DNA from: Eubacterium sp.
GTDB lineage: Bacteria > Bacillota > Clostridia > Acetivibrionales > DSM-1351
DNA length: 46,599 nt
NCBI GenBank assembly: GCA_029266335.1
Contig: JAQSXC010000016.1
Span: 1-46,599, forward strand
Reading direction: 5' to 3'
This document shows positions 25,571 through 32,683 of this stretch, piece by piece. Below the pieces are notes generated by a model, which was not told the origin of the DNA, did not search any database, and saw only the letters and a program-made list of their open reading frames with translations. Within the stretch, counting starts at the first letter, position 1, and each line of letters starts with the position of its first letter. The position numbers were made by a program, and so were the translations under genes.

Positions 25571-25827
25571 ATTTCCGTCACTCCTCTACTTTCACATATA
25601 TATTTCAGTGAAATATTTATTTTCTTGCATTCACACTAAAACCGGCATTTGGTAACATACTGCCAGACAGAATGAGTCAAAAAAATTTATTGCCGTTATC
25701 AATTATATATGTATATACATATATAATTGCAAAAAAATATTTCTGAAAGTTTGATCAATAAAATATTAAACTCATATTACATGCATATACATATAATATG
25801 AGTTTTTATTTAAAATGTCAAATATTT
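25571..25827. other. AT-rich gap with a perfect 30-bp palindrome
   Basis: A perfect 30-base palindrome lies at 25700-25729 (half-site CAATTATATATGTAT). It stands 130 bases upstream of the QueG-like start on the minus strand and could be an operator or an AT cruciform. No gene is seen here. Confidence 0.7.
25768..25810. terminator. Terminator of the aminotransferase gene
   Basis: AAACTCATATTA (25768-25779) pairs perfectly with TAATATGAGTTT (25794-25805). The minus-strand tail is TTTAATATTTT; the plus-strand tail is TTTTTATTT. It lies just past the aminotransferase stop. Confidence 0.78.
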
Positions 25828-26997
25828 TTAATTTCCTAAAATACCGCTCTCCTGTACAGCTTTTATTGCGGCTCTCAGTATTTCTTCATCCTGAACCAGG
25901 GCCATTCTGACATGCCCTTCACCTGACGGACCAAAAGCATTTCCGGGAGTTACTATGACGCCTGCCTTCTGAACCATATCCATGGCAAAATCTTCTGATT
26001 TCTCATAGTTTGAAGGAATCACAGCCCATACAAACATTGTGGCTTTAGGAAAATCCATCTTCCATCCAATGGAATTAAAGCCGCCGCAGAGAATATCCCT
26101 TCTTCTCTCGTAGGCCTTTTTTGTTGTTTCCACACAGGTCTGATTCCCGGTAATAGCAGCAATTGCAGCTTTTTGTACCGGCAGAAACATTCCGTAATCC
26201 ATATTGGACTTCAAAATCTTCAAGCGTGATACAACCTTTTCATTTCCAACACAAAACCCGACTCTTGCTCCAGCAAGGCCATAATTTTTGGAAAGTGAAT
26301 TGAATTCAACACCTACCTCCCTGGCACCTGGATATGAAAGAAAACTACCGCAGCTGTTTCCGTCATAAACCAAATCACTGTAAGCGTTGTCATGAAGAAC
26401 GATTATATCATATTTCCTGGCAAAGGCTATAAGTTCTATGTAGAAGTCATCCGGTGCCATTGCCGTAGTGGGATTATTCGGGTACGAAATCAACATAAGC
26501 TTGGTTTTTGCTGCTACTTCCTCAGGTATGTCCTTCAGATTGATGACATAGCCGTTTTCCTTTTTCTGAGGCATAAAATACAGCTGAGCACCTGCCAGCC
26601 TTGGCCCGTCAGAAAACACAGGATAGCACGGGTCGGGCACCAGCACCAGATCACCTTCATCTACTATGGATAGTGATATATGGGCAAGTCCTTCCTGAGA
26701 ACCTAAAAGTGAACATATCTCGGTCTTCGGGTCCAGCTCTACCCCGTATCTTTTACCATACCAGCTGCTGACGGCCTCCAGTAAATCTTCCTGATCGCTA
26801 ATGGCATATATATAGTTTTTTTCATCGGCTGAGGCTTTACAGAGAGCATCAATAACATGCCTGGCAGGCGGTATATTAGGTGTACCTACACTAAGGTCTA
26901 TGACAGGCTGTCCCTTTTCCACTCTTCCTCTTTTTATCTCCAGCAATTTGGTAAAGATTCCTTCCCCAAATTGGTCCATTCTTCTGGCAAACTGCAT
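25828..26997 (-). CDS. PLP-dependent class I/II aminotransferase (DapL-like)
   Basis: A 389-residue fold-type I aminotransferase. The PLP lysine lies in SLSKNYGLAGARVGF; other family motifs are DLSVGTPNIPP near 35, SYPNNPT near 170, and DNAYSDLVYDG near 203. It resembles the LL-diaminopimelate aminotransferase/alanine transaminase-like group common in clostridia, which would place it in lysine and wall precursor synthesis; substrate specificity cannot be proved from sequence. The transcript would start upstream of foldback element B (27046-27200), which is on the same strand in its 5' region. No partner genes are adjacent. Confidence 0.88.
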   Translation of the reverse strand: MQFARRMDQFGEGIFTKLLEIKRGRVEKGQPVIDLSVGTPNIPPARHVIDALCKASADEKNYIYAISDQEDLLEAVSSWYGKRYGVELDPKTEICSLLGSQEGLAHISLSIVDEGDLVLVPDPCYPVFSDGPRLAGAQLYFMPQKKENGYVINLKDIPEEVAAKTKLMLISYPNNPTTAMAPDDFYIELIAFARKYDIIVLHDNAYSDLVYDGNSCGSFLSYPGAREVGVEFNSLSKNYGLAGARVGFCVGNEKVVSRLKILKSNMDYGMFLPVQKAAIAAITGNQTCVETTKKAYERRRDILCGGFNSIGWKMDFPKATMFVWAVIPSNYEKSEDFAMDMVQKAGVIVTPGNAFGPSGEGHVRMALVQDEEILRAAIKAVQESGILGN

Positions 26998-27045
26998 TGT
27001 GATCTACCCCTTTAACTTTAGTATTATCATTAATAATTTTATCAC

Positions 27046-27200
27046 TTTATAGCGGCATTGGTTCAGATAAAATTTTTTGGCTGTAGAAAAATTATATTAC
27101 CTCTGTGAGTTTCAACGAGGCAGGAAATATTTTCTCGCCGCCAGAAACCCCATAGGTACCGCCACCTGAAGAGGTAGTGGTCATCTATCGCCTCGTTATT
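27046..27200 (-). repeat. Foldback element copy B
   Basis: Read on the minus strand it starts AACGAGGCGATAGATG (27197-27182), closes with GCCTCGTT (27121-27114), continues GAAA, then a hairpin with ATAATTTTTCTAC...AAAAAATTTTA and ends CCGCTATAAAG. The eight-base basal stem is perfect. It shares GTGGCGG, GGTTT, GAGA and the TCTAC loop with copy A. It would lie in the 5' leader of the aminotransferase. Confidence 0.7.
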
Positions 27201-27303
27201 TAATTAATGCAAAATATTTGTGCACCAGCAGCCAATCTTTTGGAGTTGTGCACAAAACTGATCTAATATTTAATTATATATGTAATATTGGAGAAAAACG
27301 AGT

Positions 27304-27410
27304 TATAATAGAGGAAAGTTTAAATTCAGTAACTTTTTTCATTTTAATAGAGATTACATCAGGTTGATTGCAAGGGCGCAAACTTATAAAAGTTTGTGCT
27401 CTTTTTATTT
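27304..27410 (+). promoter_or_regulatory. Leader with internal terminator upstream of the amidohydrolase
   Basis: TATAAT (27304-27309) is followed by about 60 bases and then a hairpin, AGGGCGCAAACTT / AAGTTTGTGCTCT (two G-U pairs), with TTTTTATTT. The amidohydrolase ATG is 46 bases further on. A promoter, then a terminator, then a gene is the arrangement of an attenuator or riboswitch; I do not recognise a known aptamer. It could also be a short independent RNA. Confidence 0.5.
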
Positions 27411-27455
27411 ACAATTGGAGTACAGCACTAAAACTTAAAAGGGGGATTTGATATT

Positions 27456-28685
27456 ATGTATACTTGTAATTTAGAAAGAATGGAAGATAAGATTAAAACT
27501 TTTTCAAAATTCGGAGATGCCGGTCATGGCGGAATCACCAGATACTCTTTATCACCTGAAGCACATCAGGCAAGAGCGGAATTTGTAAAAAGGATGACAG
27601 CAATAGGAGCAGTTATAGAAACCGATGATATGGCTAACATGTATGCTACCCTCCCGGGTTCCGTACCAAATCTGAAGAGAATCGTTATGGCCTCCCACGT
27701 GGATTCGGTTAAAAACGGCGGAAACTACGATGGAATACTTGGTGTATTAACTGCTATGGAGGTTCTGGAAACTATTACAGAACTCAACATTCCGCACAGT
27801 CATCCCATTACAGCCATGATCTGGACAAATGAAGAAGGTTCCCTATACTCTCCGGCCATGATGTCTTCCGGGGTAATCTGCGGAAAGTTTGACAAGTCAA
27901 AAATGCTGGCCTCAAAAAGCATCCTTGATCCTGCCAGCACTTTTGGCCAGGCTCTGGATGCCAGCCCATACAAAGGAGAGGAAAAAAACAGATTAAACCC
28001 CAATGACTATATGGCAATGTTTGAGACTCATATTGAACAAGGGCCAATACTTGAAGCTGCAAAAAAGGATATAGGTGTTGTAACCTGTGTGCTGGGTATG
28101 GTCAATTATAGAATAAAGGCTTACGGACAAGCCGACCATGCCGGAACGACCCCTATGAGCTACAGACAGGATGCACTCTATGCAGCGGCACAACTTCTCA
28201 TTTATCTGCATCAGGAATTGGATAAGTTGGACCCTGCACTTGTTTATACAACCGGTGAAATCAAATGTCATCCCAATGTTCACACCGTAATTCCTGACGA
28301 AGTGGACTTTTCACTGGATGCAAGGCATGAAAACCCTGAAGTTATCAAACAGGTAGTTGATATTATTAAGAATATCCCAAAGGAAATATCGAAATGTAAA
28401 ACCGGCTATGAATTGGCCTGGGCTCGCGATACCGTTTATTTCGACAAGGAATTGGTGAGCTGTGTCAAAGAAAGTGCTGATGAACTTGGCATCTCCAATC
28501 AGTACATCAACAGTGGTGCCGGACATGATGCCCAGTTTGTATCCTATATGCTGCCCACCACAATGATTTTTGTTCCCTCAAAGGACGGGCACAGCCACTG
28601 TGAACCGGAGTATACCTCTCCCGAACAGTGTACGGCAGGTGCCAGCGTAATGCTCAATGCGGTTCTTAAGGCTGACCAAAAATAA
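27456..28685 (+). CDS. M20-family Zn-dependent amidohydrolase (N-carbamoylase / allantoate amidohydrolase type)
   Basis: A 409-residue metallo-amidohydrolase of the hydantoinase/carbamoylase group. Metal ligands appear in order: ASHVDSVKNGGNYDG (His and Asp), WTNEEGS (Glu), FETHIEQGP (His) and a C-terminal GHSHCEPEYTS (His). The central lid carries DHAGTTPMSYRQDA, typical of the dimerisation domain, and NVHTVIPDEVDFSLDARH. Relatives hydrolyse N-carbamoyl amino acids, ureidoglycolate or allantoate, so it probably serves pyrimidine, purine or hydantoin breakdown. The exact substrate is open. GGGGG precedes the ATG. A terminator in its leader suggests regulated read-through. Confidence 0.9.
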   Translation: MYTCNLERMEDKIKTFSKFGDAGHGGITRYSLSPEAHQARAEFVKRMTAIGAVIETDDMANMYATLPGSVPNLKRIVMASHVDSVKNGGNYDGILGVLTAMEVLETITELNIPHSHPITAMIWTNEEGSLYSPAMMSSGVICGKFDKSKMLASKSILDPASTFGQALDASPYKGEEKNRLNPNDYMAMFETHIEQGPILEAAKKDIGVVTCVLGMVNYRIKAYGQADHAGTTPMSYRQDALYAAAQLLIYLHQELDKLDPALVYTTGEIKCHPNVHTVIPDEVDFSLDARHENPEVIKQVVDIIKNIPKEISKCKTGYELAWARDTVYFDKELVSCVKESADELGISNQYINSGAGHDAQFVSYMLPTTMIFVPSKDGHSHCEPEYTSPEQCTAGASVMLNAVLKADQK

Positions 28686-28721
28686 AAGATATTTATTATA
28701 CATCATATATATGCTAAAAAT

Positions 28722-28785
28722 TATTGCCGGATTTATTCGGGTACCTGCTAAACCCGTAATAAACCCGGCAATATTTTATAAAAAT
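28722..28785. terminator. Terminator between amidohydrolase and ribH
   Basis: TATTGCCGG (28722-28730) pairs with CCGGCAATA (28765-28773), with an inner CGGGT/ACCCG stem. Minus-strand tail ATTTTTA, plus-strand tail TTTTATAAAAA. It ends the riboflavin operon and the convergent amidohydrolase gene. Confidence 0.82.
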
Positions 28786-28829
28786 ATTTAAATGCTGCTT
28801 ATTAAAGACTTACACTTAACAATAGCCTT

Positions 28830-29297
28830 CTAAAATTGCTTGAGCAGGTTGGCCATTTCTATTGCAGTGACTGCGGCATCATAGCCTTTATTCCCGGCTT
28901 TTGTGCCTGCCCTTTCAATTGCCTGTTCTATTGTGTCGGTGGTCAAGACCCCAAATATGACCGGAATTCCTGAATCCAGGGAGACCTTTGCAATTCCCTT
29001 TGAAACTTCACTGGCAACATAATCAAAATGTGGTGTTGACCCTCTTATAACAGCACCAAGGCATATAACAGCATCAAATTTCCCGGTAGCTGCCAGCTTC
29101 TGAGCGGCCAGAGGGATTTCAAATGCACCGGGTACCCATGCTGCTTCAATATCCGCTGCTTCTCCTCCATGCCTTATAATAGCGTCGACAGCTCCCCCTA
29201 ATAGTTTACTGCTTATAAACTCGTTAAACCTTCCCACAACAATACCGAATTTCAAGTCTCCGGCAACAAGCTTCCCTTCATGTGTTTCAATAGTCAT
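28830..29297 (-). CDS. ribH: 6,7-dimethyl-8-ribityllumazine synthase
   Basis: A 155-residue enzyme that condenses the RibA/RibD-derived pyrimidine with dihydroxybutanone phosphate to give lumazine, the last-but-one riboflavin step. Motifs: [38 protein letters not shown] with the catalytic His in the HFDYV segment, and [16 protein letters not shown]. It usually assembles into a 60-mer shell. Its start overlaps the ribBA stop by 11 bases, with AGGAGG inside ribBA. Last gene of the rib operon; a terminator follows. Confidence 0.97.
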   Translation of the reverse strand: MTIETHEGKLVAGDLKFGIVVGRFNEFISSKLLGGAVDAIIRHGGEAADIEAAWVPGAFEIPLAAQKLAATGKFDAVICLGAVIRGSTPHFDYVASEVSKGIAKVSLDSGIPVIFGVLTTDTIEQAIERAGTKAGNKGYDAAVTAIEMANLLKQF

Positions 29298-30516
29298 GTT
29301 TTATGACCTCCTGCCTTGTTGTATTTAGTAAATGTCCCATCTTTTCCTTTTTTGTCTTCATATAAAATTCATTTGCTTCGTTGGCTTCCATCTGAATTGG
29401 CACCCTTTCTACTACTTCAAGTCCGTAGCCGCTTAAACCTACAACCTTTTTGGGATTATTGGTCAGAAGCCTGATTTTTCTCACACCAAGATCATATAAT
29501 ATCTGGGCACCTATTCCATATTCCCTTAGATCAGGTGCAAACCCCAGCAATTCATTGGCTTCTACAGTATCTTTTCCTTGATCCTGCAATTCATAGGCAC
29601 GAATCTTATTGACCAGACCAATCCCTCTTCCCTCCTGGCGCATATACAAAAGTATTCCTATTCCTTCACGGCTGATTTGCCTGAGTGCTGCATCCAGCTG
29701 TTCACCGCAGTCACATCTCTTAGAATGGAAAGCATCACCTGTCAGGCACTCGGAATGAACCCTTACCAATACCGGCTGGTCGGAGTTTTTTATATCTCCC
29801 ATTACCAAAGCTACATGATGTTCACCATTGACAGAATTCTCATAGGCTGCTATTGTGAATTCTCCGTATTCTGTCGGCATCATGGCGACAGCAGCAGCAT
29901 TTATCAGTTTTTCATTTATCCTCCTGTACCTGATTAATTCTGCCACTGTTATAATCTTTAAATTATGCCTTTTGGAAAATTCCAATAATTGAGGTACTCT
30001 GGCCATAGTTCCGTCAGCATTCATTATCTCACATATAACTCCCGCCGGATTTAAACCGGCTATGATGGAAAGATCGACAGCCGCCTCGGTATGGCCCGAA
30101 CGTTTTAACACACCCCCATCCCTGGCAATTAAGGGGAAAATATGCCCCGGTCTCATAAAATCATGACTTTTTGAATCAGGGTTTACCAGTTCCTTTACGG
30201 TATTGGCTCTTTCATAGGCAGAAATACCTGTAGTAGAGCTTTTATGGTCCACTGTGACTGTAAAAGCAGTCTTCATATTTTCGGTATTTCTCTCCACCAT
30301 CAAATTAAGCTCCAGCTGACGGGCACGAGCTTCAGTAAGTGGTACACAGATCATTCCTTTTCCATGGGATGCCATAAAGTTTATACTTTCAGGTGTCACC
30401 TTCTCCGCTGCCATTAAAAGGTCCCCTTCATTCTCACGATCTTCATCATCTACAACAATAATCATCTTTCCCTGTCTTATTTCCTCTACTGCTTCTTCAA
30501 TAGAATTAAAGTTCAT
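29287..30516 (-). CDS. ribBA: Bifunctional DHBP synthase / GTP cyclohydrolase II
   Basis: A 409-residue fusion making both riboflavin precursors. Residues 1 to about 200 are 3,4-dihydroxy-2-butanone 4-phosphate synthase ([46 protein letters not shown]). Residues about 205-400 are GTP cyclohydrolase II, with zinc-binding cysteines in [17 protein letters not shown] and the catalytic [12 protein letters not shown] 30516 has GGAGG eight bases upstream; an ATG at 30531 overlaps that ribosome site and is rejected. Third gene of the riboswitch-controlled operon, 33 bases after ribE. Confidence 0.97.
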   Translation of the reverse strand: MNFNSIEEAVEEIRQGKMIIVVDDEDRENEGDLLMAAEKVTPESINFMASHGKGMICVPLTEARARQLELNLMVERNTENMKTAFTVTVDHKSSTTGISAYERANTVKELVNPDSKSHDFMRPGHIFPLIARDGGVLKRSGHTEAAVDLSIIAGLNPAGVICEIMNADGTMARVPQLLEFSKRHNLKIITVAELIRYRRINEKLINAAAVAMMPTEYGEFTIAAYENSVNGEHHVALVMGDIKNSDQPVLVRVHSECLTGDAFHSKRCDCGEQLDAALRQISREGIGILLYMRQEGRGIGLVNKIRAYELQDQGKDTVEANELLGFAPDLREYGIGAQILYDLGVRKIRLLTNNPKKVVGLSGYGLEVVERVPIQMEANEANEFYMKTKKEKMGHLLNTTRQEVIKHDY

Positions 30517-30549
30517 TTCCGGCACCTCCATTTAATATAGAATTCATAT

Positions 30550-31203
30550 TCAAGCAAAACCATTGTTTCTCAGAAAGTCCAATGTAATATCTCCTTTTGG
30601 GCCAGGTATGTTTGCTTTTGGGTTCAAAAGCTTTTCTACATACTTGCCAATTACATCACACTCAATATTTATAGTACTCCCCACTTTTTTGATTCCCAGA
30701 ATAGTAGCAGCTGCGGTCAGGGGAATAAGCGAAACTTTAAATTGTCTTTCATCCACACTGGCTACCGTCAGGCTCGTTCCGTCCACTGCTACCGAGCCTT
30801 TCATTACAATATATCTGAGGATGGAGGCGGGTGCATCAATTGTCAGCCAGATGGCATTATCCTCCTCGACTCTTGAGGTAAGAATTCCGATACCGTCAAT
30901 ATGCCCGGTCACAATATGGCCTCCCAGTCTGTCTGAAATACATAAAGCTCTCTCCAGATTTACCCGGTCAGATATATTCAGTTTATCAAGACCTGTCTTC
31001 CTCATGGTTTCAGGCATAACATCGGCTGAGAACCTGTCTTCCCCCAGGTTTGTGACCGTAAGGCAAACACCGTTAACCGCAATACTGTCTCCCAGCTTCA
31101 CATCCTTCAATATTTTGCTGCAACCAACTGAAAGCTGTATGGATAATTTGCCTCGTGAAATTTTGGTAATGGTACCTATTTCCTCTATGATTCCTGTAAA
31201 CAT
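30550..31203 (-). CDS. ribE: Riboflavin synthase alpha subunit
   Basis: A 217-residue enzyme that dismutates two lumazines to riboflavin. The two homologous lumazine-binding halves are visible: MFTGIIEEIG with DSIAVNGVCLTV in the first, HIVTGHIDGIG with GSVAVDGTSLTV in the second. Length matches the family (about 210-220). The gene starts inside the 3' end of ribD (19-base overlap) with AAAGGAGA upstream of ATG 31203, indicating coupled translation. Some databases call this gene ribC. Confidence 0.96.
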   Translation of the reverse strand: MFTGIIEEIGTITKISRGKLSIQLSVGCSKILKDVKLGDSIAVNGVCLTVTNLGEDRFSADVMPETMRKTGLDKLNISDRVNLERALCISDRLGGHIVTGHIDGIGILTSRVEEDNAIWLTIDAPASILRYIVMKGSVAVDGTSLTVASVDERQFKVSLIPLTAAATILGIKKVGSTINIECDVIGKYVEKLLNPKANIPGPKGDITLDFLRNNGFA

Positions 31204-32306
31204 GTCTCTCCTTTAACATAACCCTCTATAAGGATATCCTCATCAAATCTGTTTACTTCAATATTCTCCAGTTTTATTGCATCTTTCATCAAAGGTATGC
31301 CTTCACCTTCCACAGGGGTTTTAGAATTTTTCCCTCCTATAATTTTTGCAGCTACGAATATCATTAATTTATCCACTATTCCTGAATTCAAGGCAGCTGC
31401 ATTCAGACCTCCTCCACCTTCCAGGAGAACACTGTCAATTTCGGATAAGTACAATTCATCCATGAGCTTCTTCAGATCTACATGCCCATCCGGTCCATCC
31501 AGCTTTAAAATCCGTACACCTTTATCAGCGAGCTGTTTTTCCTTTTCTATTTCTATTGCAGATGTAGTGGCTATTATTACTCCTGCTGAAGATTGTATAT
31601 TTATTACCTGACTATTTACAGGTATAACCCCCTTACTGTCAACAATTATCCTGACCGGATCTTTTCCGGTTTTACCGTTTATTCTTGTGGTAAGGGACGG
31701 GTTGTCAGTCATAACTGTGTTTACTCCCACCATAATAGCTGAGACCCTGTCCCGGATAGAGTGAACCTGCTGTCTGGAACTTTCCCCCGATATCCATTTG
31801 GAATCACCGCAGGCTGAAGCAATTTTCCCATCAAGAGTCATTGCGGTTTTCATTATTACGAAGGGTCTTTTACAGGTTATATACTTGACAAATATTTCAT
31901 TGAGCTTTACTGCTTCCTGTTCAAGAACGCCAGTAACGGTTTCAACTCCTGCAGCCTGCAGAAGCTTTCTTCCCCTTCCGGCAACTTTTGGGTTAGGATC
32001 TTCCATAGCCATTACTACTTTACTGATTCCCTCTTTTATAATTCTTTCGGCACAAGGAGGTGTTCTTCCGTAATGTGAACAGGGCTCAAGATTAACATAG
32101 AGCGTCCCTCCCCTGACACAGCTCCCTGCATTACTAAAAGCTGCCACCTCGGCATGTGGGCCTCCCGGCATTTCATGGTAACCCTCTGCGACTATTTCTC
32201 CGTTCTTTACAATTATTGCTCCCACCAGAGGATTGGGGTTGGTTCTCCCCCAACCAGCTTTTGCAAGTTCCAATACCTTCTTCATGTAAAATTCATGCAT
32301 TTCCAT
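31185..32306 (-). CDS. ribD: Bifunctional pyrimidine deaminase / reductase RibD
   Basis: A 373-residue enzyme doing the deamination and side-chain reduction steps of riboflavin synthesis. The N-terminal deaminase (about 1-145) has the zinc motif HAEV with GGTLYVNLEPCSHYGRTPPC; the C-terminal reductase (about 146-365) has TLDGKIA, DSKWISGESSR, VMTDNPSLT and LEGGGGLNAA. The start is ATG 32306, preceded by AGGAG; the frame is open another 32 codons up to 32402, but that stretch is the riboswitch terminator and is not coding. First gene of the rib operon. Confidence 0.96.
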   Translation of the reverse strand: MEMHEFYMKKVLELAKAGWGRTNPNPLVGAIIVKNGEIVAEGYHEMPGGPHAEVAAFSNAGSCVRGGTLYVNLEPCSHYGRTPPCAERIIKEGISKVVMAMEDPNPKVAGRGRKLLQAAGVETVTGVLEQEAVKLNEIFVKYITCKRPFVIMKTAMTLDGKIASACGDSKWISGESSRQQVHSIRDRVSAIMVGVNTVMTDNPSLTTRINGKTGKDPVRIIVDSKGVIPVNSQVINIQSSAGVIIATTSAIEIEKEKQLADKGVRILKLDGPDGHVDLKKLMDELYLSEIDSVLLEGGGGLNAAALNSGIVDKLMIFVAAKIIGGKNSKTPVEGEGIPLMKDAIKLENIEVNRFDEDILIEGYVKGETCLQES

Positions 32307-32359
32307 TGGCAATTCTCCTGTAAACGGTAATAACAAATACATCAAGGGCCAAAGGACAA

Positions 32360-32398
32360 TAAAAACACAAAGACCCTGGAAGCATACTACCTCCAGGG
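32360..32398 (-). terminator. Terminator of the FMN riboswitch (expression platform)
   Basis: On the minus strand CCCTGGA (32398-32392) pairs with TCCAGGG (32380-32374), followed by TCTTTGTGTTTTT. It lies about 23 bases after the FMN aptamer and 54 bases before the ribD start, so FMN binding probably stops transcription here. Confidence 0.85.
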
Positions 32399-32420
32399 AC
32401 ATAAAAAAACAAAATAAAAT

Positions 32421-32570
32421 ACACTATCTTCCATCCAGACTGTACTGTCGGCTCCGGAATCTGACCGGATCTGCTTTCGCTCGCGGGCTCGCATTAAGGA
32501 ACAGCTAATTAATAACTTTCCACTATTGCCTACCGCCGGTAAGGAATTTCACCTATCCCTGAAGTGTTTG
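32421..32570 (-). promoter_or_regulatory. FMN riboswitch (RFN element)
   Basis: Reading the minus strand from about 32570: CAGGGATAGGTGAAATTCC, ACCGGCGGTA, GCGAGCCCGCGAGC, GGTCAGATTCCGGAGCCGACAGT and AGTCTGGATGGAAGAT. These are the ordered conserved blocks of the FMN aptamer. ribD lies directly downstream with a terminator between. High FMN should lower expression of ribD-ribE-ribBA-ribH. Confidence 0.97.
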
Positions 32571-32683
32571 TTATACACCATATATTATTCAATTATTTTG
32601 AATATAGCATTAAGCATAATTAATGTCAAGGCTGATTTTCATTATAAGCAAGCAATTATTTAAGCACGTTGGTTATCGCTAAA

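Larger units (their letters stand above)
26998..27455. other. 458-bp divergent intergenic region
   Basis: Contents, left to right: the aminotransferase 5' region, foldback element B, an AT-rich stretch, a TATAAT box (27304-27309) pointing to the plus strand, and a terminator-like hairpin (27372-27410) before the amidohydrolase. No protein-coding gene is seen. Confidence 0.55.

Noticed and set aside
27121..27181. T-box-like sequence GGTGGCGGTACC in foldback copy B (minus strand)
   Set aside because: It superficially recalls the T-box antiterminator sequence, but the specifier loop and terminator are absent and the same place in copy A has diverged.
30563..31216. 217-codon plus-strand ORF opposite ribE
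   Set aside because: It is the antisense shadow of a clearly identified gene with the same boundaries and has no domain of its own.
32307..32402. Extended RibD N-terminus
   Set aside because: The extension overlaps the riboswitch terminator and lacks a ribosome site; AGGAG precedes ATG 32306.
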